Assembly: GCA_015069695.1 (NCBI GenBank)
Contig: JADCRZ010000020.1
Span: 53,307 to 117,306 of the forward strand
Reading direction: 5' to 3'
DNA from: Williamsia sp.
Lineage (GTDB): Bacteria; Bacteroidota; Bacteroidia; Chitinophagales; Chitinophagaceae
DNA: 64,000 nt
Shown here piece after piece: positions 43,480 through 53,012 of this stretch. The notes under the pieces were generated by a model. The model saw only the letters and a program-made list of their open reading frames with translations. It was not told the origin of the DNA and did no database searches. The position numbers and the translations under genes are program-made. Numbering within the stretch: position 1 is the stretch's first letter; each line of letters begins with the position of its first letter.

Positions 43480-44310
43480 TCAATATGGCAAGGCATCTGA
43501 TGGGGAAACAGCCCGCGCCTTTTTGTAATTAAGCGTTGTCGCTTTTCCCACCACCCATTGCAATCCGCCCAACAGGTGTTTTTGAAAAACAGGTTCCCTG
43601 TAGGTGGCGCTGTCGTGCCCCAATGAAGTATACCACTGCCGGCCTCCGTCAAACTCGTGGCACCAGACAGAAGGAAAGGTGGCACCAAAAAACTCCGGCT
43701 TGTCTTTATCATCCACGCTGCTCAGGTCGTGCACCAACAGCACATGCAGGTCGGGGTTCATTTCCTTTACATAATAGCATTCATCATCCCGTTCCCAGAC
43801 GGGGGGCAAACCAGTGGTGGATGGGTGTTGTGCGTCGATGATGATTTCCTTGAATTTCTGGTGCTTTGCATGCCGCAGAAAAGTTGCTCCCAGCAGGCGC
43901 TTGAACCAGGGCCAGTTTCTTTCTGTCCCCGAAGCAGAATGCAAGCCTACAAAACCGCCACCTGCCTGTACAAAGCGCATGAACGCTACCTTCTGTGCAT
44001 CCGTATCAAATACATCGTTGTTGGTATTGTTGAAAAAAAGCACATTGTATTTTTTGAGGTTAGCTTCCGTAAAATCAGCCGGGTTGCTGCTGGTATCAAC
44101 CGAAAATCCATTCTGTTTACCCAGCTGCCTGATGCAGGCGCTGGCCGCAGCAATATTGTCGTGCACATACCCCTTTCCATTCTTCGTATATACAAGTACG
44201 TGAACCCCCTTCCAGTCTGCAGGGGCAGCGGCCTTTTCAGGCACGGGCTTATCCATTGTAAAAAGCAGGGTACCCAGTGAGATGGCAGCAAGTGTTATTT
44301 TTTCAATCAT
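43480..44310 (-). CDS. ThuA domain protein
   Basis: 276 residues with an N-terminal hydrophobic signal (ITLAAISLGTLLF). ThuA is a trehalose-utilisation family with a class I glutamine-amidotransferase-like fold. Visible motifs are VHVLVYTKNGKGYVHDNI, KYNVLFFNNTNNDVFD, FVQAGGGFVGLHSASG and ATFPSVWCHEFDGGRQWYTS, the last with LGHDSATY. It sits with the NAGPA and isomerase genes, which supports a role in oligosaccharide oxidation or cleavage. Confidence 0.9.
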   Translation of the reverse strand: MIEKITLAAISLGTLLFTMDKPVPEKAAAPADWKGVHVLVYTKNGKGYVHDNIAAASACIRQLGKQNGFSVDTSSNPADFTEANLKKYNVLFFNNTNNDVFDTDAQKVAFMRFVQAGGGFVGLHSASGTERNWPWFKRLLGATFLRHAKHQKFKEIIIDAQHPSTTGLPPVWERDDECYYVKEMNPDLHVLLVHDLSSVDDKDKPEFFGATFPSVWCHEFDGGRQWYTSLGHDSATYREPVFQKHLLGGLQWVVGKATTLNYKKARAVSPSDALPY

Positions 44311-44380
44311 ATGGAGCAGATTTATACTTGGGAAGATTGATCAGCAGGACACCGCTCAGGATAGCGAGCAACGATATCAA

Positions 44381-45217
44381 TTAGCGGGCGGTGATCTGTT
44401 CACCGGCAAATGCCCAGCCCAGCAGAACAGCAATCACCGGGTTCACATAAGCGTATGTACCCACCTGCACGGCAGGCCGGATCGTCAATAGCCAGATATA
44501 GGCCACATAGGTGATCACCGAACCCATGATCAGCATATACACCAGGGCCAGCCAGGCTTTTAAGGGCACCTGGTTCCAGGAAAACCCATGCAGCTCACCG
44601 AGCACACTGCTCACCAGCAAGGCAAACCCGCCGGCTGCCAGCAACTGCAAACTAACGGTCATGGTGGTGGAAGAAGTTGACTGGATGCTGCGCGAGTAGA
44701 GCGAGCCGGCAGCCCAGGAAATGCTGCCAGCAGTAATGAGCGCGATACTGATGATTTGCATGTGCTGGCTGGAAGCCGCGCGTGCACCTGTTTTCTGAAA
44801 GCCAAATAAGAATATGATACCGGCAAAACCAAGTATGATGCCGGTTATGATCAGCTTGTTGTAAAAATAAATTTTCCACTGCGTCCGGTCCAGCACAATA
44901 AACCAGATCGGCAACGAGGCGACGATGATGGCTGCCAAACCGGAAGGGATATACTGCTCGCCCCATACGACCGAACCGGTTCCGCCCACCAGCATGAGTA
45001 TGCCGCTGATTCCATGCGCGCGGATGGTAGAAAAATCCGGATTGGGTTCCCTCTTAAATCTCGACCAGCCATAAAGGATCAGACCGGCAGCAAAAAAACG
45101 CAGCGAGATCATCAGGTACGGCGGCAGTCCGTCCAACCCGATCAGGGCTGCCAGGAACGTAGATCCCCAAACAAAATAAAGAGAAGCAAAAGCCAGTATA
45201 ACTTTCCAGTTGCGCAT
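44381..45217 (-). CDS. EamA family transporter
   Basis: 278 residues from the ATG at 45217, chosen because it starts directly at the first helix (MRNWKVILAFASLYFVWGST). Ten helices in two EamA repeats, with VWGSTFLAALIGL, FAAGLILYGWSRF and, in the second half, SISWAAGSLYSRSI and AYVNPVIAVLLGWAFAGE, which are the conserved family motifs. Close to the YedA subgroup of drug/metabolite exporters. Substrate unknown. Confidence 0.9.
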   Translation of the reverse strand: MRNWKVILAFASLYFVWGSTFLAALIGLDGLPPYLMISLRFFAAGLILYGWSRFKREPNPDFSTIRAHGISGILMLVGGTGSVVWGEQYIPSGLAAIIVASLPIWFIVLDRTQWKIYFYNKLIITGIILGFAGIIFLFGFQKTGARAASSQHMQIISIALITAGSISWAAGSLYSRSIQSTSSTTMTVSLQLLAAGGFALLVSSVLGELHGFSWNQVPLKAWLALVYMLIMGSVITYVAYIWLLTIRPAVQVGTYAYVNPVIAVLLGWAFAGEQITAR

Positions 45218-45347
45218 TGTTAAAAAGGTCTGTTTGAGCAAATGCGCCTGTTGAACGCTTCTGCAATCAGACTTCAAATAAACAACTTATCCCGGGGAAT
45301 CCCATATCATTTTATACGCACGTTGTACTCACTGAACCGGCTATACG

Positions 45348-45391
45348 CCCATAAAAAAGCCGGTCTTTTAAAAGACCGGCTTTTTTATGGG
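45348..45391. terminator. Perfect 44-base palindromic terminator
   Basis: Arms of 22 bases (CCCATAAAAAAGCCGG continuing with TCTTTT) meet without a loop at 45369/45370 and end in T or A runs on both strands. It lies just after the SDR gene (stop at 45402) and before the divergently read upstream region of the transporter. It works mainly for the SDR gene. Confidence 0.85.
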
Positions 45392-45401
45392 CGATGTTCC
45401 T

Positions 45402-46214
45402 TTATTTTGATTCTTCACTGCTGGGCTCCATCTGCTTTGCCATCTGTGCACTCACCAGGCTATCGGGCATTACATTGCTGAGCGTGGTCTGCAATTTATT
45501 CTTAAATCCTGATACAACCTTGCTTTCTCCGTTCATCAGGGCCTCAAACCCATCTTTTGCCACATCAGCGGGGTCCGCCAGGCTGTCTTTGTCTTCCCGG
45601 ATCATCTTGGCATCTTCCATCTCTGCTTTGTGGAAGAAGTCTGTATCCGTAGCGCCGGGCAACAAGGCTGTAATGGTTACGCCTGTATCCTTCAGCTCAT
45701 TCACCAGGGCCATGGTGTGGGAAAGAATAAAAGCCTTTGTGGCATGGTATACAGACTGGTAAGGGCCAGGCAGCTTTCCGGCTATGGAAGCAACCTGCAG
45801 AATTTTACCGTTTTTCCTGCCCACCATTTCTTTCAGGAACTGTTTGGTCAATATCAGGTAGGCTGCTATATTCAGCTGAATGATCTGCAGTTCCCGGTGT
45901 ATGTCGGTTTCTACAAAGAGGCCGTATTGTCCCTGTCCCGCATCATTTACCAACACATCCACCTGGATGCCTCTGGCCTTTACTTCGTCGTACACTTCAA
46001 AAGGACCATTGGGTTCAAATAAGTCTTTTGAGATGCTTTGTACTTCCACACCATACAGCTTGCTGATTTCTTCTGCTGTCTTATCAAGTTCCTGCTGTGC
46101 CCGCGCTACGATCACGAGGTTGTAACCTTTGTCGGCAAACAGTTTAGCCAGCTCCAGGCCGATCCCGCTTGTACCGCCGGTGATCAGCGCCCATCCGTTA
46201 TTATTTGATGCCAT
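45402..46214 (-). CDS. SDR family oxidoreductase
   Basis: 270 residues, classical short-chain dehydrogenase. Cofactor motif TGGTSGIGLELAKLFADKGY near residue 13, VLVNDAGQGQYG in the middle, catalytic YxxxK in YQSVYHATKAF preceded by the catalytic Ser in VASIAGKLPG. The last 25 residues are an extra charged tail (KQMEPSSEESK). Substrate unknown. Monocistronic. Confidence 0.9.
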   Translation of the reverse strand: MASNNNGWALITGGTSGIGLELAKLFADKGYNLVIVARAQQELDKTAEEISKLYGVEVQSISKDLFEPNGPFEVYDEVKARGIQVDVLVNDAGQGQYGLFVETDIHRELQIIQLNIAAYLILTKQFLKEMVGRKNGKILQVASIAGKLPGPYQSVYHATKAFILSHTMALVNELKDTGVTITALLPGATDTDFFHKAEMEDAKMIREDKDSLADPADVAKDGFEALMNGESKVVSGFKNKLQTTLSNVMPDSLVSAQMAKQMEPSSEESK

Positions 46215-46268
46215 AAAACCAATTTTTAAATGTTAGCAATATGGGCACCCCTAAAAAGATTGTGCCAG

Positions 46269-46760
46269 CTAGGCAGGCCTGTACCGCCTGATTAAATTCA
46301 CCATATCGTGGTTCTCCTGGATCATGGCATGATCGAGCGGGCTTTTCCCATGCGTGTCTCTGAGCTCGGTATCGGCGCCGTGTTGCAGCAGCAGTTCGGC
46401 GATGGCTTGCTGTCCGAAGGTAGAAGCAAAGGTAAGGGCAGTTGCCCCGCTGTAATTGCGCCGGTTTACGTTGGCACCAGCCTCCACCAGCAAACGGGCA
46501 AGATCCTGGTAACCCCGGAAGCAAACACCCATGAGGGCCGTATTGCCGGCAACATCCTGCTCATCAACCGGCGCACCGTATTGAAGCAAGAAAGCAGCTA
46601 CATCATAAGCATTGTTGTAAGCGGCCAGGATCAAAGGGGTGAATCCCCGGTGGTCAGGCAGGTTTACTGCGGACGGGTTTGCCTGAACAATTGCTTCTAC
46701 CTGCGCCCGGTCGTTGCGGCGGCAGGCTTCGTACATGTCCATGGTTGGCTGGTAAGTCAT
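46269..46760 (-). CDS. Ankyrin repeat protein
   Basis: 163 residues from the ATG at 46760 (an ATG at 46742 is close behind). Four to five ankyrin repeats: NLPDHRGFTPLILAAYNNAY, DEQDVAGNTALMGVCFRGYQ, NRRNYSGATALTFASTFGQQ and ELRDTHGKSPLDHAMIQENH. The repeats follow the 33-residue G-x-TPL-h-x-A pattern. No signal peptide, so cytoplasmic protein-protein interaction is likely. Partner unknown; in bacteria such proteins often pair with catalases, but none is near. Confidence 0.9.
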   Translation of the reverse strand: MTYQPTMDMYEACRRNDRAQVEAIVQANPSAVNLPDHRGFTPLILAAYNNAYDVAAFLLQYGAPVDEQDVAGNTALMGVCFRGYQDLARLLVEAGANVNRRNYSGATALTFASTFGQQAIAELLLQHGADTELRDTHGKSPLDHAMIQENHDMVNLIRRYRPA

Positions 46761-46858
46761 GCTGCAAATTTGATGGAATACAACCAGGAACAGCAAAAAA
46801 ATTTTGCTGTTCCTGTCACGGCTACCCTATCATGACCTGCAGGGAATTCCTTCTTGCA

Positions 46859-49378
46859 CTAAGGCATCTTCACCAGCTGAACCGTTTTGCTGAAATGCAA
46901 ACCCGTTATCTTCAGGTAATACATGCCTGCTTTGTAGCGGGAAGCATCTACATTCACGACGCCTTCTGCGGCAGCCGTTCTGCGGAAAATGGGTCTGCCG
47001 TCAACGGTAAACAATTCCAGCTGCAGCTGCTGGCTGCCTGGTACAGAAAGGTAGACTTTGAATGACTGGTTGAAAGGATTGGGGAAAGATTCAGCCACGG
47101 TGGGTTTAACCACCTCTCCTGCCCTGCCGCTGCGGGTTTGATCCGATGTGCTGTTAAGGATTGTGGCATCGCATGAATTCTTGTTGCTTGCGATAAAGTT
47201 GAGATGCGGAAACCCGAAATTATCATTCCATTCCAGGATCAGGACATTCGACACTTCACTGTTTGCCTGGTAGCCGGTTTGGGTTGCAAACGAGGTAACG
47301 CCCGGCTGCATCATGACTGTTCCGCACTGCGGGAAGCCGACCAGCGCCCAGTATGCTTTTACTTCAAACGGGTTGGGATTGGTCACTTTCCAATTCCGGG
47401 CCTGTCCGGGATTGTCTGAACAGACTGCTTCTGCCTGCAGATCATTGATATATATTTTGGGAAAGCTGACCGCATCAACAGCAGCGTCTGCCTGTATCAG
47501 GCCTGTACCGGTTTTAAAATCAAATCCCTTGTCAAAATCCAGGGTGTTGATGTCATCCATATCGATTGCGTGGGAAGCCAGGATGCCCCTGATTTGTTCA
47601 GGCGTGATGGTTCTTAGCTTTTGTGCTTCAATCATCAGGGCAGCCACGCCCCCGGCATGGGCCGCAGCGGCAGAAGTACCGAAAAAGTTGGGGTATTCGT
47701 CCAGGTCTTGCCGGCTGTCGGTGCTGAAAAAAGAATTGTTGCCTGCATCGGGTGCGGTGATATCAGGTTTGTTTCTTATAACCGGCTGCACCGGATTACC
47801 CTGGTTGTCGAAGTACTGGGGCACACCTCCGCGGGATGAAAAAAATTCTGCCTGTGGCGGGTTGATGCCAAAAGCGGGTGTATACAAATAATTGGCTGCG
47901 CCTACTGTAATTGTACCTTCTGCATTTGGATGACCTACCAGCCCGGATGCATATAAACCGGGCGGCGCAGGTGAAGGCACATAAAAGCCGATTTCATCAC
48001 CAAAGCTGACCCATTTCAAATGGCCCGGATCGGGGCCCCGGTATTTCAGGATAGCAATGTAGAATTGTTCGCTGGGTGTATCATTGAAAAAATTAAGCAG
48101 CTCAACCGGATCGCCGGTGGTGATATTATCATCAAAACCTGACCGGATGATAGTGCCGTTTGCGTCCAGCAAAAAAACATCCATGTCTGTTTCTGCGCCC
48201 GATCCCCCGGCGGAATAAAAGGACTGGTTCCATTGAAAGGAAGCCAGGAAAAGATGGTTGCGCGGAATATTGATGGGTTGAAAATAGCTGGGCGCATCAC
48301 CCGACGCACTGAAATTGTGCGCTGTGCCATGGATAAAATTTGCTTCAAATGGCGCGTAGTCAGAAGAACGGTAATCGCTTTCATAAGAAAGACTTCCGTT
48401 GTTCCCTGCTGCAGAAAAACAGATAACACCTTTTTTATGTATTGTGTTGATGGCTTGTGCAATAATGCCATCCTGAAAAAAAGGCTCATCCGGATACAGG
48501 GCATCATCTATCAGGATATTGCAGCCGAATGCTGCCAGATCAAGGATGCCCTGGGCAAAATTGGCCTGGCCGTAAGAGGCAGTGTGAAAGGCGATCTCGG
48601 CATCAGGGGCAATATCATGCACAATCTCGGCAAGGGCCCTTCCTTCATCTGTACCGTATTCAAATCCTTCCTGCAAAACCTCCACCGCGCCTCTGGAACC
48701 TTCGGAGGTGATCACAGCCGGAAGCTCTCCGTTAAGCACACCGATGTCTGCTGTATTTAAACTGTTGTAGCTGTCGGACAAGATGCCGACCTTAACCCCC
48801 TTACCAGTTACCTTGTATTTGGAGCGTGCCTGGTCTGAGTGCTGTGCCGCATCACCCTGACTGATAACAGGCTCGTAAAAAGCCTGCTTTCCCAGGTGGT
48901 TTGGCCGAACAACTGCCTGCTGCTTTGAACGGTATGCAGGACGAACAAATTTCAGGCTGGGCTGGGTAGCCAGTTGCGGGATCAGGTCAACCGGTACAAA
49001 ACCTGCAGCTGTTCGGCCATACATGGCCGTTATTTCGATGCCCATCTTTTCCAGCGCGGCCTTTGTTGTTTTGCTTCTTGCAGCAAGGGTGATGTTTACC
49101 AACACCCGGTTGTCTGGTGTAATCAACAAACGCTCCTGCTCCTTTGCCACACCTGTTTGCTCAAGACTCCTTAAACCGGCTGCCGTATCTGCAGCACTCC
49201 TGCGCAGTTGATAAATCTGTTGCAGGTCTCTTCCTATGGAAGTAGATCCTTTTTCGAGTCTGGGTTGGCTTGCTGCAGGTGTCTGCAGGAGGGTAAGCCC
49301 ATTTTTTTGGGCGGATAAACAAAGAGAAAACAACAGAAATGCGCACAGCTGCACAGCAGGAGGTAAGCCATTTTTCAT
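46859..49378 (-). CDS. S8 (subtilisin-like) serine peptidase with T9SS sorting domain
   Basis: 839 residues; signal peptide ends LSAQ. The catalytic domain spans about residues 185-635: VKVGILSDSYNSLNTADIGV carries the Asp, EGRALAEIVHDIAPDAEIAF replaces the usual H-G-T-x-V-A-G, and YPNFFGTSAAAAHAGGVAAL holds the Ser. The Pro of the usual GTSMAxP is His here. This is the variant S8 subgroup frequent in Bacteroidota, in which the nucleophile and oxyanion Asn (FSAAGNNGS) remain. A fibronectin-like region and a T9SS type A sorting domain (AESFPNPFNQSFKVYL onward) complete it. Expected at the cell surface. Confidence 0.85.
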   Translation of the reverse strand: MKNGLPPAVQLCAFLLFSLCLSAQKNGLTLLQTPAASQPRLEKGSTSIGRDLQQIYQLRRSAADTAAGLRSLEQTGVAKEQERLLITPDNRVLVNITLAARSKTTKAALEKMGIEITAMYGRTAAGFVPVDLIPQLATQPSLKFVRPAYRSKQQAVVRPNHLGKQAFYEPVISQGDAAQHSDQARSKYKVTGKGVKVGILSDSYNSLNTADIGVLNGELPAVITSEGSRGAVEVLQEGFEYGTDEGRALAEIVHDIAPDAEIAFHTASYGQANFAQGILDLAAFGCNILIDDALYPDEPFFQDGIIAQAINTIHKKGVICFSAAGNNGSLSYESDYRSSDYAPFEANFIHGTAHNFSASGDAPSYFQPINIPRNHLFLASFQWNQSFYSAGGSGAETDMDVFLLDANGTIIRSGFDDNITTGDPVELLNFFNDTPSEQFYIAILKYRGPDPGHLKWVSFGDEIGFYVPSPAPPGLYASGLVGHPNAEGTITVGAANYLYTPAFGINPPQAEFFSSRGGVPQYFDNQGNPVQPVIRNKPDITAPDAGNNSFFSTDSRQDLDEYPNFFGTSAAAAHAGGVAALMIEAQKLRTITPEQIRGILASHAIDMDDINTLDFDKGFDFKTGTGLIQADAAVDAVSFPKIYINDLQAEAVCSDNPGQARNWKVTNPNPFEVKAYWALVGFPQCGTVMMQPGVTSFATQTGYQANSEVSNVLILEWNDNFGFPHLNFIASNKNSCDATILNSTSDQTRSGRAGEVVKPTVAESFPNPFNQSFKVYLSVPGSQQLQLELFTVDGRPIFRRTAAAEGVVNVDASRYKAGMYYLKITGLHFSKTVQLVKMP

Positions 49379-49615
49379 AACATAGTTTTAATCTGGTTAA
49401 AAAGATAGAGTAAGGATGGGTCACTTGCTGCAGGCTAAGAACAAGGCAGGCAAGCCGGTGAGGTTTGGAGGTTAAAGAAAGACCAATATAGATACAATTT
49501 TATTTAAAAATACTGAGTTCCGGAACTGTGTAAAAGTCTTTTGATCAATCCCCAAGCACATGTTTAAAGCGTAAGTGGATTTACTTACCCTGCTGTAAAC
49601 AAGTATGCCTAGGCG

Positions 49616-50218
49616 TTACTTTCTGGTGATATTGTAAATAGCAACGGGTGGGTATAAAGTTTGGTTTTGATCAGGCTGCCGGTGGATCCTTTCAACGATG
49701 TCCATGCCCTTTACCACTTTTCCAAATGCCGCATAGCCTTGTCCGTCAGGGTTGTTTTCTCCGCCGAAATCCAATCCGGACTGGTCACCGATACAAATAA
49801 AAAATTCGGTGGTCCCTGTTCCGGGTTCCAGTCTGGCCAATGAGAGCACGCCATCCTTGTGAAGGATGTGTGTCTGGGCGGTGCTTTCATGCGGAACGCC
49901 CTTTATGGTCTGCGATTTTTTGTAATTGCTTCTCCAGATGCCGCCCTGGATCAGTTCTGCCTTGTATGCATCGGAAGGCTGGTTTCCATCATTTAGCACC
50001 CGGTAGAACAAGCTGTTCTTATAAAACCCGGAATCAACATACGACAAAAAAGCCCCCACTGTTTTGGGTGCCTGTTGCGGATACAATTCAGCTTCTATCT
50101 TGCCAAACTTTGTTTCAATAATAACATGGGGATTTTTCTCCTTTTTATCCGAACACGCGGACCCGAAAATGAATATCAGCAGCAGCAATCCCCATCCGGT
50201 ACCAGCCCTTTTTCCCAT
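49616..50218 (-). CDS. Peptidylprolyl isomerase (cyclophilin), lipoprotein
   Basis: 200 residues; lipobox FGSAC at Cys22. The cyclophilin core has ETKFGKIEAELYPQQAPKTV, YKNSLFYRVLNDGNQPSD, GVLSLARLEPGTGTTEFFIC and AFGKVVKGMDIVERIHRQP. The catalytic-site arginine of the canonical FHRVI segment is present as FYRVL, and the FFIC strand is conserved. Assists folding of exported proteins in the periplasm. Confidence 0.9.
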   Translation of the reverse strand: MGKRAGTGWGLLLLIFIFGSACSDKKEKNPHVIIETKFGKIEAELYPQQAPKTVGAFLSYVDSGFYKNSLFYRVLNDGNQPSDAYKAELIQGGIWRSNYKKSQTIKGVPHESTAQTHILHKDGVLSLARLEPGTGTTEFFICIGDQSGLDFGGENNPDGQGYAAFGKVVKGMDIVERIHRQPDQNQTLYPPVAIYNITRK

Positions 50219-50762
50219 AAAAAAGTTGATAGTAGAGAACTAAGATACGAATGCATTATGGAACCGGATACATAGATAGCCAACAACATCAGCCAGCAAA
50301 AGCCGGGCAGGGATACAAAGGGCATCCCACCAGGTGCACTTCGTTTTCTGAGAACCAATCCGGCAGAAGCTGACTGCCGAACGTTATACCTGATCCGGCA
50401 GTCAAGTATAGAAATCGAAATCTTTTGTTGAATAAAATCACCCAAATTGGGTGATGCTTGTTATGAACTTCGAAATTATTTTTGTATCGTTGATCTTATT
50501 TTTACTTCAGCCTCTTTTCAATATCCCGTTTAAGTACGCGTTGACCCGTTTTTTGTTCTCCATATACCGTTGCTGGCATTTTGGAGCAAGTCCATCTAAC
50601 CTTTGAAAGCTGCTGTTTACCTGGCCCACTTACAAAATACCCGTGAACAATCATGTTTGTAAAACTTTCACTTACCGCCCGACCAGGTGCACCAACTTTC
50701 AGCTATAAGGTCGCCTGTTCTATTTTTAACGTTCGGCAAACCCCATATAAAAATTAAAACGC
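50219..50762. other. Gene-free interval with a palindrome and possible promoter
   Basis: 544 bases. ATCACCCAAATTGGGTGAT at 50437-50455 is a perfect 19-base palindrome centred on one A. Right after it come TTG (50458-50460) and TATTTTTG (50477-50484) with a 16-base spacer, a possible promoter. A 47-codon hydrophobic frame from 50463 follows; I do not accept it as a gene. The next real start is at 50763. Confidence 0.45.
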
Positions 50763-52919
50763 ATGAAAATTTTTACCCGGTTCTCCGCTTTTATCTTGTT
50801 TGTTTTTTGTCTCTTCAGCGCTGGCACGGTCGCCGCCCAGGCTGAACTCACCTATTATTCAAAAGCTACGGGGGATCTGCACAATTTGGCCACCTGGGGC
50901 ACGAACATGGATGGCAGCGGCGCAAATCCACCTGATTTTGGCGGCGGGCTCTCCCAATTCAGCACGCGAAACTTTGCCCTTAACAACAGAAATGGAAAAT
51001 ATGAAATGACCGGTGACTGGAGCGTTGGTGGTTCTCTGTCATTCGAACCCGGAAGCGTTTTGTATGTTGGCAACCATACTTTCTTTAATAACAACCTTGA
51101 TCCCAATGCCATCTTCGGGGGTACCAGGATGTCAACCATTGGTGTAGGCACGACAAGCCCCGGAGTACAATCCCTCCGGTTTGCTCCTGGTTTCAATGAT
51201 GTAAATACCCTGAGTGTGTCTTATGGGGGAAAGCTCACGGGAAGTTTTCGTCTTGCTTCGGCTTTGAATGTGTATGGTATGGTGACCGGAGCAGGACTAG
51301 GATTGGTTTTCGATCTGGGAGATTCACTTACCTTGAAAAGTACGGCATCCGGTACGGCCCGTCTTGCTTCAGCGGTTAAAGTAGGTAGCGGAACATCGCC
51401 CGCTGTGAGGTATTCTGCCAAGAGGATTACTGTAGAACGTTATATACCTGCCCGCCGTGCCTGGCGGTTATTGTGCGTTCCGGTAGGCGGCAGCCAGACC
51501 ATCAACGAAGCATGGCAGGAAGGCGTTACTACATCATCCGCAAATCCCAACCCCAACCCTGGTTATGGCACCCATATAACCGAGGGAAGCGCTGGTGACG
51601 GATGGGACCACAATCCCCTTGGAGCGGCCATTTCCATCAAAAGCTATAACAGCGAAACCAACAGCTGGGTCCCGCTTGCAAATACCAACAAAACAGCCGT
51701 GAATGCCGCCCCATACCTGGCATTCATCAGGGGCGACCGGAGTGTTCCTTTAGGCACCACTGCAGCTACCCCTACTGCCACCACATTGCGGGCCACCGGG
51801 CCGTTGTTGACCGACATTGTTGCAACATCTGTAAATCAAGGATTTACTGCCGTACGCAATCCTTTTGCATCTCCCATTAATTTTGCTAAAATCGGCAGAG
51901 GAGATGTCCAAAACAATTTTTACGTCTGGGATCCAAAACTAGGAGGAGAGTATGGTGTGGGCGGATGGGTGCTGCTGAGCTTTAACGGCAGCTCCTATGA
52001 TGTGATCCCTGCCTCCGTGAGTCCTGAAAGCCAGTATATACAATCCGGACAGGGATTTATGGTTTATGCCAACGGACCTCGCCCGGTCATAAGTATGATT
52101 GACTATGAAGTAATGCAGGTTGGTGGTTCTGATAATGTGTTTCGTGTAGGGGACAGCGCTCAGGGTAATGGCAACCGCTCGCAGGACGCTCCCATGACCC
52201 CTTCTCCTGCCGGTTTGCGCATCAGCCTGCAGACGATCAATGCGGACAACACATCCGCGGTGGTCGATGAGGTGCTCTCTTCTTATGGCAGCGGCTTTTC
52301 CAACAAGGTCGATAGCATGGATGCGCACAAACCTTCCAACGTACAGGAAAACCTGGCCATCAGCAGGGATGGAGAAGTGCTGATGATCGAAAGAAGACAG
52401 CCGCTCACGGAAAGCGATGGCATACAGCTCAAACTCTGGAATACAACTGTTGGTAAAAAGTACCAGCTGGAGGTTAACACCAACAGCCTGAACACGGCCC
52501 TATCCACCGCTTACCTCTCGGACAGTTACCTGCATACCACTACACCCATCGACCTGCACCAGACCACCCGCATGCCGTTCAGCGTAAATGCAGACCCCGC
52601 CTCTGCCAGCCCCTTCCGCTTCTCCCTTGCTTTCAAAGGCGAAGCTGATGGGCTGAACGCGAAAGCAGGCATCAGCATGTATCCCAATCCACTCAGGAGC
52701 AAGTCTGTGCGCTTGTCGTTCACCAACCAGCCACCGGGAACGTACCAGGTGGAGCTGCTGAACGGGTTGGGACAAGTAGTCTACAAATCGCAGATCAACC
52801 ATGCAGGCGGATCGGCCGTTCAGCAAGTGGAACTTCCCGGCAAGCCGGCTGCAGGCAGCTATCTCCTTAATATAGCCGGTTCATCCGGTAAGAACAGCTT
52901 GAAGGTAGTGGTCGATTAA
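50763..52919 (+). CDS. T9SS-sorted surface protein related to the giant adhesin
   Basis: 718 residues; signal peptide ends TVAAQ. Shares with the 15.4-19.9 kb protein the block TVERYIPARRAWRLL, the segment AVRNPFASPINFAKIGRG, YIQSGQGFMVYANG and a matching arrangement of the fibronectin-like and sorting regions (MYPNPLRSKSVRLSF to the end). The N-terminal third differs and is a short beta-helix-like stretch. It is followed at 93 bases by the PID-CTERM gene, which suggests they act at the surface together. Confidence 0.85.
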   Translation: MKIFTRFSAFILFVFCLFSAGTVAAQAELTYYSKATGDLHNLATWGTNMDGSGANPPDFGGGLSQFSTRNFALNNRNGKYEMTGDWSVGGSLSFEPGSVLYVGNHTFFNNNLDPNAIFGGTRMSTIGVGTTSPGVQSLRFAPGFNDVNTLSVSYGGKLTGSFRLASALNVYGMVTGAGLGLVFDLGDSLTLKSTASGTARLASAVKVGSGTSPAVRYSAKRITVERYIPARRAWRLLCVPVGGSQTINEAWQEGVTTSSANPNPNPGYGTHITEGSAGDGWDHNPLGAAISIKSYNSETNSWVPLANTNKTAVNAAPYLAFIRGDRSVPLGTTAATPTATTLRATGPLLTDIVATSVNQGFTAVRNPFASPINFAKIGRGDVQNNFYVWDPKLGGEYGVGGWVLLSFNGSSYDVIPASVSPESQYIQSGQGFMVYANGPRPVISMIDYEVMQVGGSDNVFRVGDSAQGNGNRSQDAPMTPSPAGLRISLQTINADNTSAVVDEVLSSYGSGFSNKVDSMDAHKPSNVQENLAISRDGEVLMIERRQPLTESDGIQLKLWNTTVGKKYQLEVNTNSLNTALSTAYLSDSYLHTTTPIDLHQTTRMPFSVNADPASASPFRFSLAFKGEADGLNAKAGISMYPNPLRSKSVRLSFTNQPPGTYQVELLNGLGQVVYKSQINHAGGSAVQQVELPGKPAAGSYLLNIAGSSGKNSLKVVVD

Positions 52920-53012
52920 AGTTCACTCGCCAACAGCAAAGGATCCAGGTGTTATTTTCCAAGGTCCTTAACCAGATTTTTTACTTGTTAACTCATCATC
53001 AATCTACAAACC

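Noticed and set aside
50463..50606. 47-codon hydrophobic frame after the palindrome
   Set aside because: Short, no clear start context, and hydrophobic content alone is not evidence of a gene.
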